This document shows, one piece after another, positions 17,999 to 25,325 of a DNA stretch of 64,000 nt; the stretch's first letter is position 1, and the number at the start of each line of letters is the position of its first letter. The translations under genes and the position numbers were made by a program. Below the pieces are notes generated by a model. It had not been told where the DNA came from, ran no database searches, and worked only from the letters and a program-made list of their open reading frames with translations. The stretch spans positions 1-64,000 of the forward strand of contig NZ_CAMJFM010000006.1 of NCBI RefSeq assembly GCF_946404925.1, given 5' to 3'. This stretch comes from an uncultured Prevotella sp. Its GTDB lineage: Bacteria > Bacteroidota > Bacteroidia > Bacteroidales > Bacteroidaceae.

Positions 17999-18030
17999 AA
18001 GGCAGCCCTGTTGGACTGCCTTGATTATTT
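17999..18030. terminator. bidirectional intrinsic terminator
   Basis: The stem AAGGCAGCCC pairs with GGACTGCCTT (one G-T pair) around TGTT. It ends the 67-aa gene on the plus strand (followed by GATTATTTT) and the candidate small RNA on the minus strand (followed by ATTTTAATG). Confidence 0.85.
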
Positions 18031-18108
18031 TGCATTTCGCCAAATGCTAGTCGAAAAAACTTTGTGCATTAACCGCACGATTGTGAATTGTTTTCAGGAT
18101 AACGACTG
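18000..18108 (-). ncRNA. candidate small RNA
   Basis: A full promoter (TACCTTTG at 18109-18116 on the reverse strand, TTTG 17 bases further upstream) drives about 105 bases that end in an intrinsic terminator. The RNA can fold as AGUCG near the 5' end with CGACU, enclosing GUGC/GCAC, then a perfect GCAUUU-GGCG-AAAUGC hairpin, then the terminator. It also contains a 14-codon frame (ATG at about 18069) without a ribosome site. It does not resemble tRNA, 6S or tmRNA that I can recognise. Confidence 0.5.
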
Positions 18109-18137
18109 CAAAGGTAGCAATATATTATGTAAGCAAA
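18109..18137 (-). promoter_or_regulatory. promoter of the candidate small RNA
   Basis: Reverse strand TTTG (18134-18137), 17 bases, TACCTTTG (18109-18116). No gene of ordinary size lies downstream before the terminator. Confidence 0.65.
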
Positions 18138-18267
18138 AAATTATTTCCGAGTTTATTTAGTTAAATGATGTTAAGAAAATTGAGCTACAACTTCAAGACC
18201 AAAGAACCGTAATTTCTTGGCCAAATATCCGTAATTTCATAGCTAATCAAGTTATGCCCCGTGCCGT

Positions 18268-18376
18268 GTGCCGCCGTGCCATCACCATTTTCTGTTTCTA
18301 CCATTTTTGCTCGAATTTATATATTACTCCCCCTCCCCCCCCCTCATTTTCAAAACAAGCTGTGGCACGGCGGCAC
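18268..18376. repeat. 14-base inverted repeat flanking a C-tract
   Basis: GTGCCGCCGTGCCA (18268-18281) and its exact complement (18363-18376) flank about 80 bases that contain C5-T-C9 at 18329-18343. The G/C-rich arms contrast with the A/T-rich surroundings. Confidence 0.75.
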
Positions 18377-18574
18377 GGTGTAGTTATGTAGTAGCGTAGT
18401 AGCGTTGTACTTTGTACTTCCCTAGAAAAAGTTGAATGGTTTAAATTAGCCCTGCCATAATTTGAATGCAAAATAAGTTAGTTTGTGTAGTTTGTACTTT
18501 TGATGTTGTTGCTAAAGAATTTGCTGATCTTCAATTAGTTACGTTGTAAGGTTGCTAAATATTTTATTATTTAT

Positions 18575-18605
18575 TTTGTACATTACTATTTTTTTATTAT
18601 CTTTG
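18575..18605 (+). promoter_or_regulatory. promoter upstream of a 27-codon frame
   Basis: TTTG (18575-18578), 19 bases, TATCTTTG (18598-18605). The next ATG is at 18642. Confidence 0.6.
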
Positions 18606-18641
18606 CAAAGAAATTATTATCAACTATAAATATATTATTGT

Positions 18642-18725
18642 ATGGATACATTGTCAACTTGGGCGAAAGAGAACTTCGACATGATACTATCTTTGCAGTG
18701 TTTGATAGCTTTAGCGGAAAATTGA
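18642..18725 (+). CDS. possible 27-aa peptide upstream of the mannan operon
   Basis: A short frame that reads MDTLSTWAKENF at its start and ends LIALAEN, with a hydrophobic second half. It follows a well-formed promoter by 36 bases. It could be a leader peptide or a small membrane protein, or chance. No family is recognised. Confidence 0.35.
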   Translation: MDTLSTWAKENFDMILSLQCLIALAEN

Positions 18726-18767
18726 AAAATTCGCATTAATAAGTTTATGGCTTGACGAAAATATTAC

Positions 18768-18775
18768 TATCTTTG
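18768..18775 (+). promoter_or_regulatory. promoter -7 box of the mannan operon
   Basis: TATCTTTG, 41 bases before the GH5 ATG. The 13 bases TACTATCTTTGCA around it recur exactly at 18685-18697. Confidence 0.6.
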
Positions 18776-18816
18776 CAACCGCTTAGACGGAAACCTAAAT
18801 ATTTAAACAACAATAG

Positions 18817-20121
18817 ATGAAGAGTATAAAACTATTAGGAATAATTGCCTTGATGGCGTGTGTGGTGGCCTGTGCTAACAAACCCGCACAGGACCCCAAC
18901 TTCGTAAAAGTGGAGAACGGCCACTTTGTGAAGGACGGTAAGCCTTACTACTACGTGGGCACTAACTTCTGGTATGGTGCGATACTGGCATCGGAAGGAC
19001 AGGGTGGCGACCGCGAACGCCTGGCCCGCGAGCTGGACAAGATGAAGGAGATGGGCATAGACAACCTGCGCATACTGGTGGGCAGCGACGGCGAACGCGG
19101 CGTGACAACCAAGGTGGAGCCCACACTGCAGGTGGCACCGGGCGTGTATAACGACACGATACTGGCGGGGCTGGACTATCTGCTGCAGGAGATGGGCAAG
19201 CGAGGGATGGTGGCCGTGCTATACCTGAACAACTCGTGGGAATGGAGCGGCGGCTACGGATTCTACTTGGAGCATGCGGGTGCGGGCAAGCAGCCACGGC
19301 CCAACGACGTGGGATATCCGGCATTTATGGAGGCCATGAGCAAATATGCTACCAACGAGAAGGCGCACCAGCTGTTTTATGACTACGTGAAGTTTATCAT
19401 CGGTCGCACCAACCGCTATACTGGCAAAGCCTACAAGGACGATCCGGCCATTATGAGCTGGCAGATAGGTAACGAACCGCGCGCATTCAGCAAAGAGGCA
19501 TTGCCTGCCTTTGAGAAGTGGCTGAGCGAGGCATCGGCGCTGATACGCAGCCTGGACCCGAACCACCTGATAAGCATAGGTAGCGAGGGCGCATGGGGCT
19601 GCGAGGGCGATTACAGCTGCTGGGAGCGCATAACGGCTGACAAGAACATAGACTACGCCAACATACACCTGTGGCCATACAACTGGGGATGGGCCAAGCA
19701 GGACTCGCTGATAGAGAACCTGCCGCGCGCCAAGCAGAACACCAAGGCGTATATAGACCGACACCTGGACATATGTGCCAAAATAAAGAAACCACTGGTG
19801 ATGGAGGAATTCGGCTACCCGCGCGATGGATTTAAGTTCGCGACAGGCACTCCCACAAAAGGCCGCGACGGATTCTATGAGTATGTGTTTAAGCTTGTGG
19901 GCGACAATGCCGAGAAGGGCGGCTACTTTGCAGGATGCAACTTCTGGGGATGGGGCGGATACGCACAACCTAAGCACGAAGAGCAGTGGCAGGTGGGCGA
20001 CGACTATACGGGCGACCCCGCACAGGAGGCTCAGGGACTGAACTCGGTGTTTGCAGGCGACGAGTCGACGCTAAGTGTGATTAAAGCGCATGCTGAGAGC
20101 ATGGGGAGGATTAAAGATTAA
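18817..20121 (+). CDS. GH5 endo-beta-1,4-mannanase (lipoprotein)
   Basis: A 434-aa glycoside hydrolase of family 5, most like the GH5_7 mannanases, which cut beta-1,4-mannan chains. It has a lipoprotein signal with lipobox VVAC (Cys 19), so it is probably displayed on the cell surface or periplasmic face. Catalytic marks are NEP at 219-221 (acid/base E220) and EEFG at 330-333 (nucleophile Glu). The first gene of the mannan operon. Its last residues IKD and its stop codon are encoded by the start of a GATTAAA tandem repeat. Ile codons are mostly ATA, unlike the nuo genes. Confidence 0.9.
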   Translation: MKSIKLLGIIALMACVVACANKPAQDPNFVKVENGHFVKDGKPYYYVGTNFWYGAILASEGQGGDRERLARELDKMKEMGIDNLRILVGSDGERGVTTKVEPTLQVAPGVYNDTILAGLDYLLQEMGKRGMVAVLYLNNSWEWSGGYGFYLEHAGAGKQPRPNDVGYPAFMEAMSKYATNEKAHQLFYDYVKFIIGRTNRYTGKAYKDDPAIMSWQIGNEPRAFSKEALPAFEKWLSEASALIRSLDPNHLISIGSEGAWGCEGDYSCWERITADKNIDYANIHLWPYNWGWAKQDSLIENLPRAKQNTKAYIDRHLDICAKIKKPLVMEEFGYPRDGFKFATGTPTKGRDGFYEYVFKLVGDNAEKGGYFAGCNFWGWGGYAQPKHEEQWQVGDDYTGDPAQEAQGLNSVFAGDESTLSVIKAHAESMGRIKD

Positions 20122-20166
20122 AGATTAAAAATTAAAGATTAAACATTAAAAGATTAAAGATTAAAT
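20109..20166 (+). repeat. heptamer repeat GATTAAA spanning the GH5 stop
   Basis: About eight GATTAAA-like units begin inside the last codons of the GH5 gene, supply its TAA stop, and end directly at the ATG of the esterase gene. Confidence 0.9.
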
Positions 20167-21450
20167 ATGAGGAGATTGATGTTATTGATGCTGGGCTTGG
20201 TGGCGGTGATGGGGCTGCAGGCACAGATAAGAGGAAACAGCGTGGTGGTGACGGTGGAACCCGACCACACCAACTGGCAGTATAAGGTGGGCGAGAAGGT
20301 GAACTACACCGTAGAGGTGCGCCGCGAAGGGACACTGGTAAAGAACGCCAGCATAGACTACCAGATGGGGCCTGAGATGTATCAGGATGTTAAGAAAAGC
20401 GTAGTGCTAAAAGACGGTACGCTAAAATTGACGGGCACGATGAAGACGCCGGGCTTCTATCGCCTGGACGTGACAGCCCACGTGGATGGTAAGGACTATC
20501 GTGGCGCCTGCGGTGCGGCATTCAGTCCGGAAAAGCTGCAGCCATCTACGATGATGCCGAAGGACTTTGAGGCTTTCTGGAAGCAGCAGATAGCTGATGC
20601 ACGCAAGACCGACTTGGACCCCACGAAGCGACTGCTGCCCGAGCGATGCACCAAGGATGTGAACGTGTATGAGGTGAGTTTCCAGAACGAGCGCTGGGGG
20701 TCGCGAACCTATGGTATACTGTGCGTGCCCGTGCGCGAGGGTAAGTATCCCGCGCTGCTGAGAGTGCCTGGTGCTGGCGTGCGCCCATACGGTGGCGACG
20801 TGTACACAGCATCGCAAGGCGTAATCACGCTTGAGATAGGTATACACGGCATACCCGTGACGATGGAGCAGGGGGTGTACGACAATCTGCACAACGGCGC
20901 GCTGCAGGGCTACTGGGAGTATAATATGGACTCGCGCGAGAAACACTACTATCACCACGTGATAATAGGTTGCATACGTGCGATGGACTATATAGAGCAG
21001 TACACCCCATGGAACGGCAAGAAGGCTGCTGTATCGGGTTCGAGTCAGGGAGGATTCCTGACGCTGGCTACGGCCGGACTTGACAAGCGCATAACCAGCT
21101 ACGCCCCTGTGCACGCTGCGCTGTGCGATCATACCAACTGGCAGAACGGTGCTGCCTGCGGATGGCCACACTACTTCTACTGGAACAAAGGTAAGGGCCA
21201 GGAGAAGCAGATTGAGGTGTCGAGATACTACGATGGTGTGAACTTTGCGCGACTGATTGACGGCAATCAGAAGGGCTGGTTCTCGTTCGGCTACAACGAC
21301 GACGTGGTGCCACCAACCACAGCGTGGGCTACATACAACACGGTGAAGGGTCCCAAGGAGCTGAGCCCATATCAGGCCACATGGCACTACTGGCATCAGG
21401 AGCAGTGGGATGAGTGGGAGAATTGGCTGCTGAGGGAGATTAAAGATTAA
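20167..21450 (+). CDS. acetyl xylan esterase-like carbohydrate esterase (CE7/AXE1 type)
   Basis: A 427-aa alpha/beta-hydrolase with a signal peptide (MRRLMLLMLGLVAVMGLQAQ), an extra N-terminal beta-sandwich-like domain (about 20-120) and an AXE1/CE7 catalytic domain. The nucleophile is S293 in GSSQGG, with the likely Asp in YNDDVV near 378 and the His in WHYWHQ near 407. In this operon it probably removes acetyl groups from acetylated glucomannan or galactomannan so that the GH5 and GH26 enzymes can act. The C-terminal IKD is encoded by a tandem repeat, as in the GH5 gene. Confidence 0.88.
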   Translation: MRRLMLLMLGLVAVMGLQAQIRGNSVVVTVEPDHTNWQYKVGEKVNYTVEVRREGTLVKNASIDYQMGPEMYQDVKKSVVLKDGTLKLTGTMKTPGFYRLDVTAHVDGKDYRGACGAAFSPEKLQPSTMMPKDFEAFWKQQIADARKTDLDPTKRLLPERCTKDVNVYEVSFQNERWGSRTYGILCVPVREGKYPALLRVPGAGVRPYGGDVYTASQGVITLEIGIHGIPVTMEQGVYDNLHNGALQGYWEYNMDSREKHYYHHVIIGCIRAMDYIEQYTPWNGKKAAVSGSSQGGFLTLATAGLDKRITSYAPVHAALCDHTNWQNGAACGWPHYFYWNKGKGQEKQIEVSRYYDGVNFARLIDGNQKGWFSFGYNDDVVPPTTAWATYNTVKGPKELSPYQATWHYWHQEQWDEWENWLLREIKD

Positions 21451-21479
21451 AAATTAAAGATTAAACATTAAATATTATA
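21438..21479 (+). repeat. heptamer repeat GATTAAA spanning the esterase stop
   Basis: About six units, the first two perfect. The repeat encodes the terminal IKD and TAA of the esterase and runs to the GH26 ATG. Confidence 0.9.
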
Positions 21480-22592
21480 ATGAAAAAGGTGTTTATGTTT
21501 GCGGCTTTGGCAATGATGATTGCGGGCTGTGCAGGGACTAAAAAAGAATGCGTGGAGAGATCGGTGATGGACCAGCTGTATATGAGGCTGGACACGTTGA
21601 GAAATCATGGCTATATGTTCGGGCACCAGGACGATCCGTTCTACGGACTGACATGGGACTATGTGGCTGACAGCAGCGACGTGAAGAATACCTGTGGCGA
21701 CTGGCCTGCCGTGATGGGATTTGAACTGGGCGGCATAGAGATGGGCGACCAGAAGAACCTGGACAGCGTGCCATTTACCCGCATGACCGAGGAGATCATC
21801 AAGCACCACGAGCGTGGCGGTATCATCACCATCAGCTGGCACCCACGCAACCCGCTGACAACCATAGAGGGCGGCGGACTGGCTGGGCAGAAATTTCCCG
21901 AGGGAACGGCATGGGACGTGAGCGACACCACCGTAGTGAAGAGCATACTGAAGGGCGGCAAGAAGCACGAGCTGTTTGAGGTGTGGATGCAGCGGGTGAG
22001 CGACTTCCTGGCTACGCTGAAAGACAGTAACGGCGACAAGATACCCGTGATATTCCGTCCGTGGCACGAGAATACCGGCAGCTGGTTCTGGTGGGGCGAG
22101 AAGCTGTGCACGGCTGAGGAATACAAGGCGCTGTGGAACATGCTGCAGGACAAGCTGGTGATGGATGGATTCGACAATCTGCTGTGGGCCTACTCGCCAG
22201 GTATGGCGCCCGACCTGACAGAGCAGAAGTACCTGGAGCGCTACCCAGGCGACGAGCGCATACAACTGGTGGGCATAGACGGCTACCAGTGGGGCACGAA
22301 GGAGGACTTTGTGGCTCAGTTGGACAACAACCTGGCGATGCTGACCAAGTTTGCTGCCAAGCGTAACAAGATAGCTGCCCTGACGGAGTGCGGACTGAAA
22401 AACCTGACCGACCCTACCTGGTGGACATCGACGCTGACACCTGTGATAGACAAGTACCCAATAAGCTACTTCCTGGTGTGGCGCAACTACAAGGAGGAGT
22501 GGTTCGGTCCATCGCCCGCCAAGCCCGATGCACCGTACTTCCGCGAGATGTACGCTAAAAAGAATACTTTATTCCTAGAAGACGTAAAATAA
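21480..22592 (+). CDS. GH26 beta-mannanase / mannobiohydrolase (lipoprotein)
   Basis: A 370-aa family 26 glycoside hydrolase with lipobox IAGC. Acid/base E197 lies in FRPWHENTGSWFWWG and nucleophile E303 in LTECGL, both classic GH26 sites. GH26 enzymes of Bacteroides release mannobiose from mannan, the substrate for the epimerase further down the operon. It is followed by an inverted repeat inside the operon before the GH130 gene. Confidence 0.93.
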   Translation: MKKVFMFAALAMMIAGCAGTKKECVERSVMDQLYMRLDTLRNHGYMFGHQDDPFYGLTWDYVADSSDVKNTCGDWPAVMGFELGGIEMGDQKNLDSVPFTRMTEEIIKHHERGGIITISWHPRNPLTTIEGGGLAGQKFPEGTAWDVSDTTVVKSILKGGKKHELFEVWMQRVSDFLATLKDSNGDKIPVIFRPWHENTGSWFWWGEKLCTAEEYKALWNMLQDKLVMDGFDNLLWAYSPGMAPDLTEQKYLERYPGDERIQLVGIDGYQWGTKEDFVAQLDNNLAMLTKFAAKRNKIAALTECGLKNLTDPTWWTSTLTPVIDKYPISYFLVWRNYKEEWFGPSPAKPDAPYFREMYAKKNTLFLEDVK

Positions 22593-22600
22593 TTATATGG

Positions 22601-22697
22601 CCTACGGATTATACGGATTTTACGGATTTAATTAATCCTCAAATATCCGCAATCCAAGGGCAAAAAAATAATCCGTATAATCCGTAAAATCCGTAGG
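22601..22697. repeat. 9-base-period inverted repeat (TACGGATT type) inside the mannan operon
   Basis: The left arm is CCTACGGATT plus two further units at 9-base spacing, the right arm three AATCCGT units ending CCGTAGG, with a loop of about 45 bases. It lies between the GH26 stop and the GH130 start, on the same transcript, so it could adjust mRNA processing or relative expression. Confidence 0.9.
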
Positions 22698-22714
22698 TAA
22701 AAATTAATAAGTAT

Positions 22715-23884
22715 ATGAGCGATTTTAAAGAGAGAGTTGCTGCATTGAGAGCTCACCATGAGGAGCTGCTGAGCAAGAAAAATGAAAAACTGGAGTGGGG
22801 TAACGGGATCTACGACAAGTATAAGAATCCCGTAGTGACAGCTGAGCACGTGCCCCTGGAGTGGAAATACGACTTTGATGAGGCCGATAACCCCTACCTG
22901 ATGCAACGCATTATGTGCAACGCCACACTGAACGCAGGCGCGCTGAAGTGGCAGGGCAAGTACCTGCTGGTGGTGCGCGTGGAGGGAGCCGACCGCAAGA
23001 GCTACTTTGCTGTGGCTGAGAGTCCTAATGGCATAGATAACTTCCGTTTCTGGGAGGAGCCCATCACCATGCCCGACGACGTGATACCCGCCACCAACAT
23101 ATACGACATGCGACTGACCCAGCACGAGGACGGTTGGATATACGGCGTGTTCTGTGCAGAGCGTCACGACGACTCGCAGCCTGGCGACCTGAGTGCTGCC
23201 ACAGCTACTGCTGCCATCGCACGCACCAAGGACCTGAAGACCTGGTATCGACTGCCCGACCTGAAGACCAAGAGTCAGCAGCGCAACGTGGTGCTGCACC
23301 CTGAGTTTGTGGATGGAAAGTACGCATTCTACACACGTCCGCAGGACGGATTTATCGACACTGGTAGCGGTGGCGGTATCGGCTGGGCACTGGTAGACGA
23401 TATTACCAATGCAGAGATTAAGGAAGAGAAGATAATCTACGAGCGCAAGTATCACACCATCACCGAGGTGAAGAACGGCGAGGGTCCACACCCAATCAAG
23501 ACACCTAAGGGATGGCTGCATCTGGCTCACGGTGTGCGTGCCACTGCCGACGGACTGCGCTACGTGCTGTATATGTATATGACTGCACTCGACGACCCAA
23601 CGAAGGTTATCGCTCGTCCGGGCGGATATTTCCTGGTACCCGAGGGTAACGAGTACCTGGGCGACGTGATGAACGTGGCATTTGCCAACGGATGGATAGC
23701 CGACGAGGATGGTAAGGTGTTTATCTACTACGCCACTGCCGATACCCGCATGCACGTGGCTACATCGACCATCGACAAGTTGACGGACTACTGCATGAAT
23801 ACCCCCGAGGACGGCTACTACACTGCCGCCAGCGTGGAAACCATCAAGAAGCTTGTAGCTAAAAATAAAAAGGTAAAAAAGTAA
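22715..23884 (+). CDS. 4-O-beta-D-mannosyl-D-glucose phosphorylase (GH130)
   Basis: A 389-aa cytoplasmic five-bladed propeller enzyme of GH130. It phosphorolyses mannosyl-beta-1,4-glucose to mannose-1-phosphate and glucose. The Asp in IPATNIYDMRL is residue 131, the number I recall for the general acid of the B. fragilis enzyme, and the length is the same. Neighbouring epimerase and symporter genes match the B. fragilis pathway. Its last codons and stop lie in an A-rich repeat. Confidence 0.95.
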   Translation: MSDFKERVAALRAHHEELLSKKNEKLEWGNGIYDKYKNPVVTAEHVPLEWKYDFDEADNPYLMQRIMCNATLNAGALKWQGKYLLVVRVEGADRKSYFAVAESPNGIDNFRFWEEPITMPDDVIPATNIYDMRLTQHEDGWIYGVFCAERHDDSQPGDLSAATATAAIARTKDLKTWYRLPDLKTKSQQRNVVLHPEFVDGKYAFYTRPQDGFIDTGSGGGIGWALVDDITNAEIKEEKIIYERKYHTITEVKNGEGPHPIKTPKGWLHLAHGVRATADGLRYVLYMYMTALDDPTKVIARPGGYFLVPEGNEYLGDVMNVAFANGWIADEDGKVFIYYATADTRMHVATSTIDKLTDYCMNTPEDGYYTAASVETIKKLVAKNKKVKK

Positions 23885-23976
23885 AAAGGTAAAATAAAAA
23901 CCAGGAAAATCCGTTATAGGGTAAGATATATTAAATAGTAAATAGTAAAATAGTAAAATAGTAAAATAGTAAAATC
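23866..23976 (+). repeat. two 7-8-base tandem repeats between GH130 and symporter genes
   Basis: AAAAAGGT-like units (23866-23899) start within the GH130 gene and supply its TAA stop. A second array of TAAATAG/TAAAATAG units (23932-23976) runs to within 6 bases of the symporter ATG. Both are rich in stop codons. Confidence 0.85.
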
Positions 23977-23981
23977 AAACC

Positions 23982-25325
23982 ATGGCTAGTTTAAAAGAAA
24001 AGATCGGTTACGCCCTGGGCGATGCCGCTGCTGGAGGTATCACGTGGAAAATCATGTCGATAGCCTTCCCGCTGTTTTTTACAAATGTGTTTGGACTTAC
24101 CTTTGCTGATGCGGCTACGCTGATGCTCATAGCGCGCATGTTCGACGTGGTGACTGACCCACTGATGGGATCGCTGGCCGACCGCACGCAGAGCAAGTGG
24201 GGCACCTATCGCCCCTGGCTGATATTCGGTGCCATCCCCTTCGGACTGGTGTTTGCACTGCTGCTGTACACCCCCGACTTCGGACTGACAGGTAAGCGCA
24301 TTTGGGCTTACAGCCTGTATCTGCTGATGATGGCAATGTATACAGCTGTGAACGTGCCTTACGGATCGCTGCTGGGCGTGATGACTGACGATGACAACGA
24401 GAAGAACCAGTTCTCGAGTTTCCGTATGGTGGGCGCCTATGCGATGGGATTTATCACCCTGCTGTCGTTCCCATATCTGCAGCGACTGGTGGGCGGCACC
24501 GAGCAGCATCAGTATGCCGTGCTGGGCGCCTTCTTCGGCTTTATAGCTGCTGCAGGCACACTGGCTTGCGGATTCCTGACCAAGGAGCGACTGAAGCCCG
24601 TACGCGCAGAGAAATTCTCGTTTAAGCAGTTTGGCGATCTGTTTAAGAACAAGCCCTGGATAATCCTGACGCTGATTGGTATCTGCACCAACTTCTTCAA
24701 CGGATTCCGCTATGCTGTGGCTGGCTATATGATAGAATACTGTCTGCATGGCGATGTGACCGTGAGCGGACTGATTATCAACTACACCGTGTTTATGACC
24801 TTTGGTGAGCTGACATGTATGATATTCGGTGGCGTGTCGCCTTCATTCACAAAGTTCGTGGGTTCAAAGCGCATGGCCTTTATGCTGGCTGCACTGATAT
24901 GCGTGGTGTTCTCGGTGGCATTCTTCTTTATCCCCATGGATCCTGGCTACATCTGGGTAATGGTGGCACTGGTAGTGCTGACCTCTATCGGTATCGGATT
25001 GTACTCGCCACTGCTGTGGAGTATGTATGCTGACGTGGCTGACTATGCTACTGAGAAGAACGGTACATCGTCAACAGGACTGATCTTCTCATCAGGTACG
25101 ATGGCACAGAAGTTTGGTACAGCCATCTCTGGTTCGCTGGTAGCCCTGTTCTTAGGCCTGGCTGGCGCCAGTATGATTACCGACGATATGGGTAACACAA
25201 TGGTAGACCCTGCATCGATTACCGACTCGGTACTGACGATGGTATGGTCGCTGTTCTCACTCTTCCCAGCCGTTATCGCTGGACTGATTATTCTGCTGAC
25301 ATGGATTTATCCAATTAAGAAATGA
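23982..25325 (+). CDS. GPH-family sugar:cation symporter
   Basis: A 447-aa inner-membrane transporter of the major facilitator superfamily, glycoside-pentoside-hexuronide:cation symporter group, with twelve hydrophobic spans. MELs-type marks include the N-terminal GYALGDAAAGGITW and the loop DPLMGSLADRTQSKWGTYRPW. From its operon it probably imports beta-1,4-mannobiose or mannosyl-glucose. It overlaps the epimerase start by four bases (ATGA). Confidence 0.92.
   Translation: MASLKEKIGYALGDAAAGGITWKIMSIAFPLFFTNVFGLTFADAATLMLIARMFDVVTDPLMGSLADRTQSKWGTYRPWLIFGAIPFGLVFALLLYTPDFGLTGKRIWAYSLYLLMMAMYTAVNVPYGSLLGVMTDDDNEKNQFSSFRMVGAYAMGFITLLSFPYLQRLVGGTEQHQYAVLGAFFGFIAAAGTLACGFLTKERLKPVRAEKFSFKQFGDLFKNKPWIILTLIGICTNFFNGFRYAVAGYMIEYCLHGDVTVSGLIINYTVFMTFGELTCMIFGGVSPSFTKFVGSKRMAFMLAALICVVFSVAFFFIPMDPGYIWVMVALVVLTSIGIGLYSPLLWSMYADVADYATEKNGTSSTGLIFSSGTMAQKFGTAISGSLVALFLGLAGASMITDDMGNTMVDPASITDSVLTMVWSLFSLFPAVIAGLIILLTWIYPIKK

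Larger units (their letters stand above)
17986..18816. other. 830-base intergenic region
   Basis: It contains a bidirectional terminator (17999-18022), a candidate small RNA on the minus strand (18000-18108), a 14-base inverted repeat around a C-tract (18268-18376), a promoter and 27-codon reading frame (18575-18725), and the promoter of the mannan operon (18768-18775). Between about 18385 and 18570 I see only A/T-rich sequence. Confidence 0.6.

Noticed and set aside
20109..20166. Possible set of operator sites or CRISPR-like repeat
   Set aside because: Units are only 7 bases, head to tail, with no spacers; treated as a short tandem repeat.
22628..23755. A 375-codon open frame on the minus strand
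   Set aside because: It lies opposite the GH130 gene and partly within an inverted repeat; composition is that of a shadow frame.
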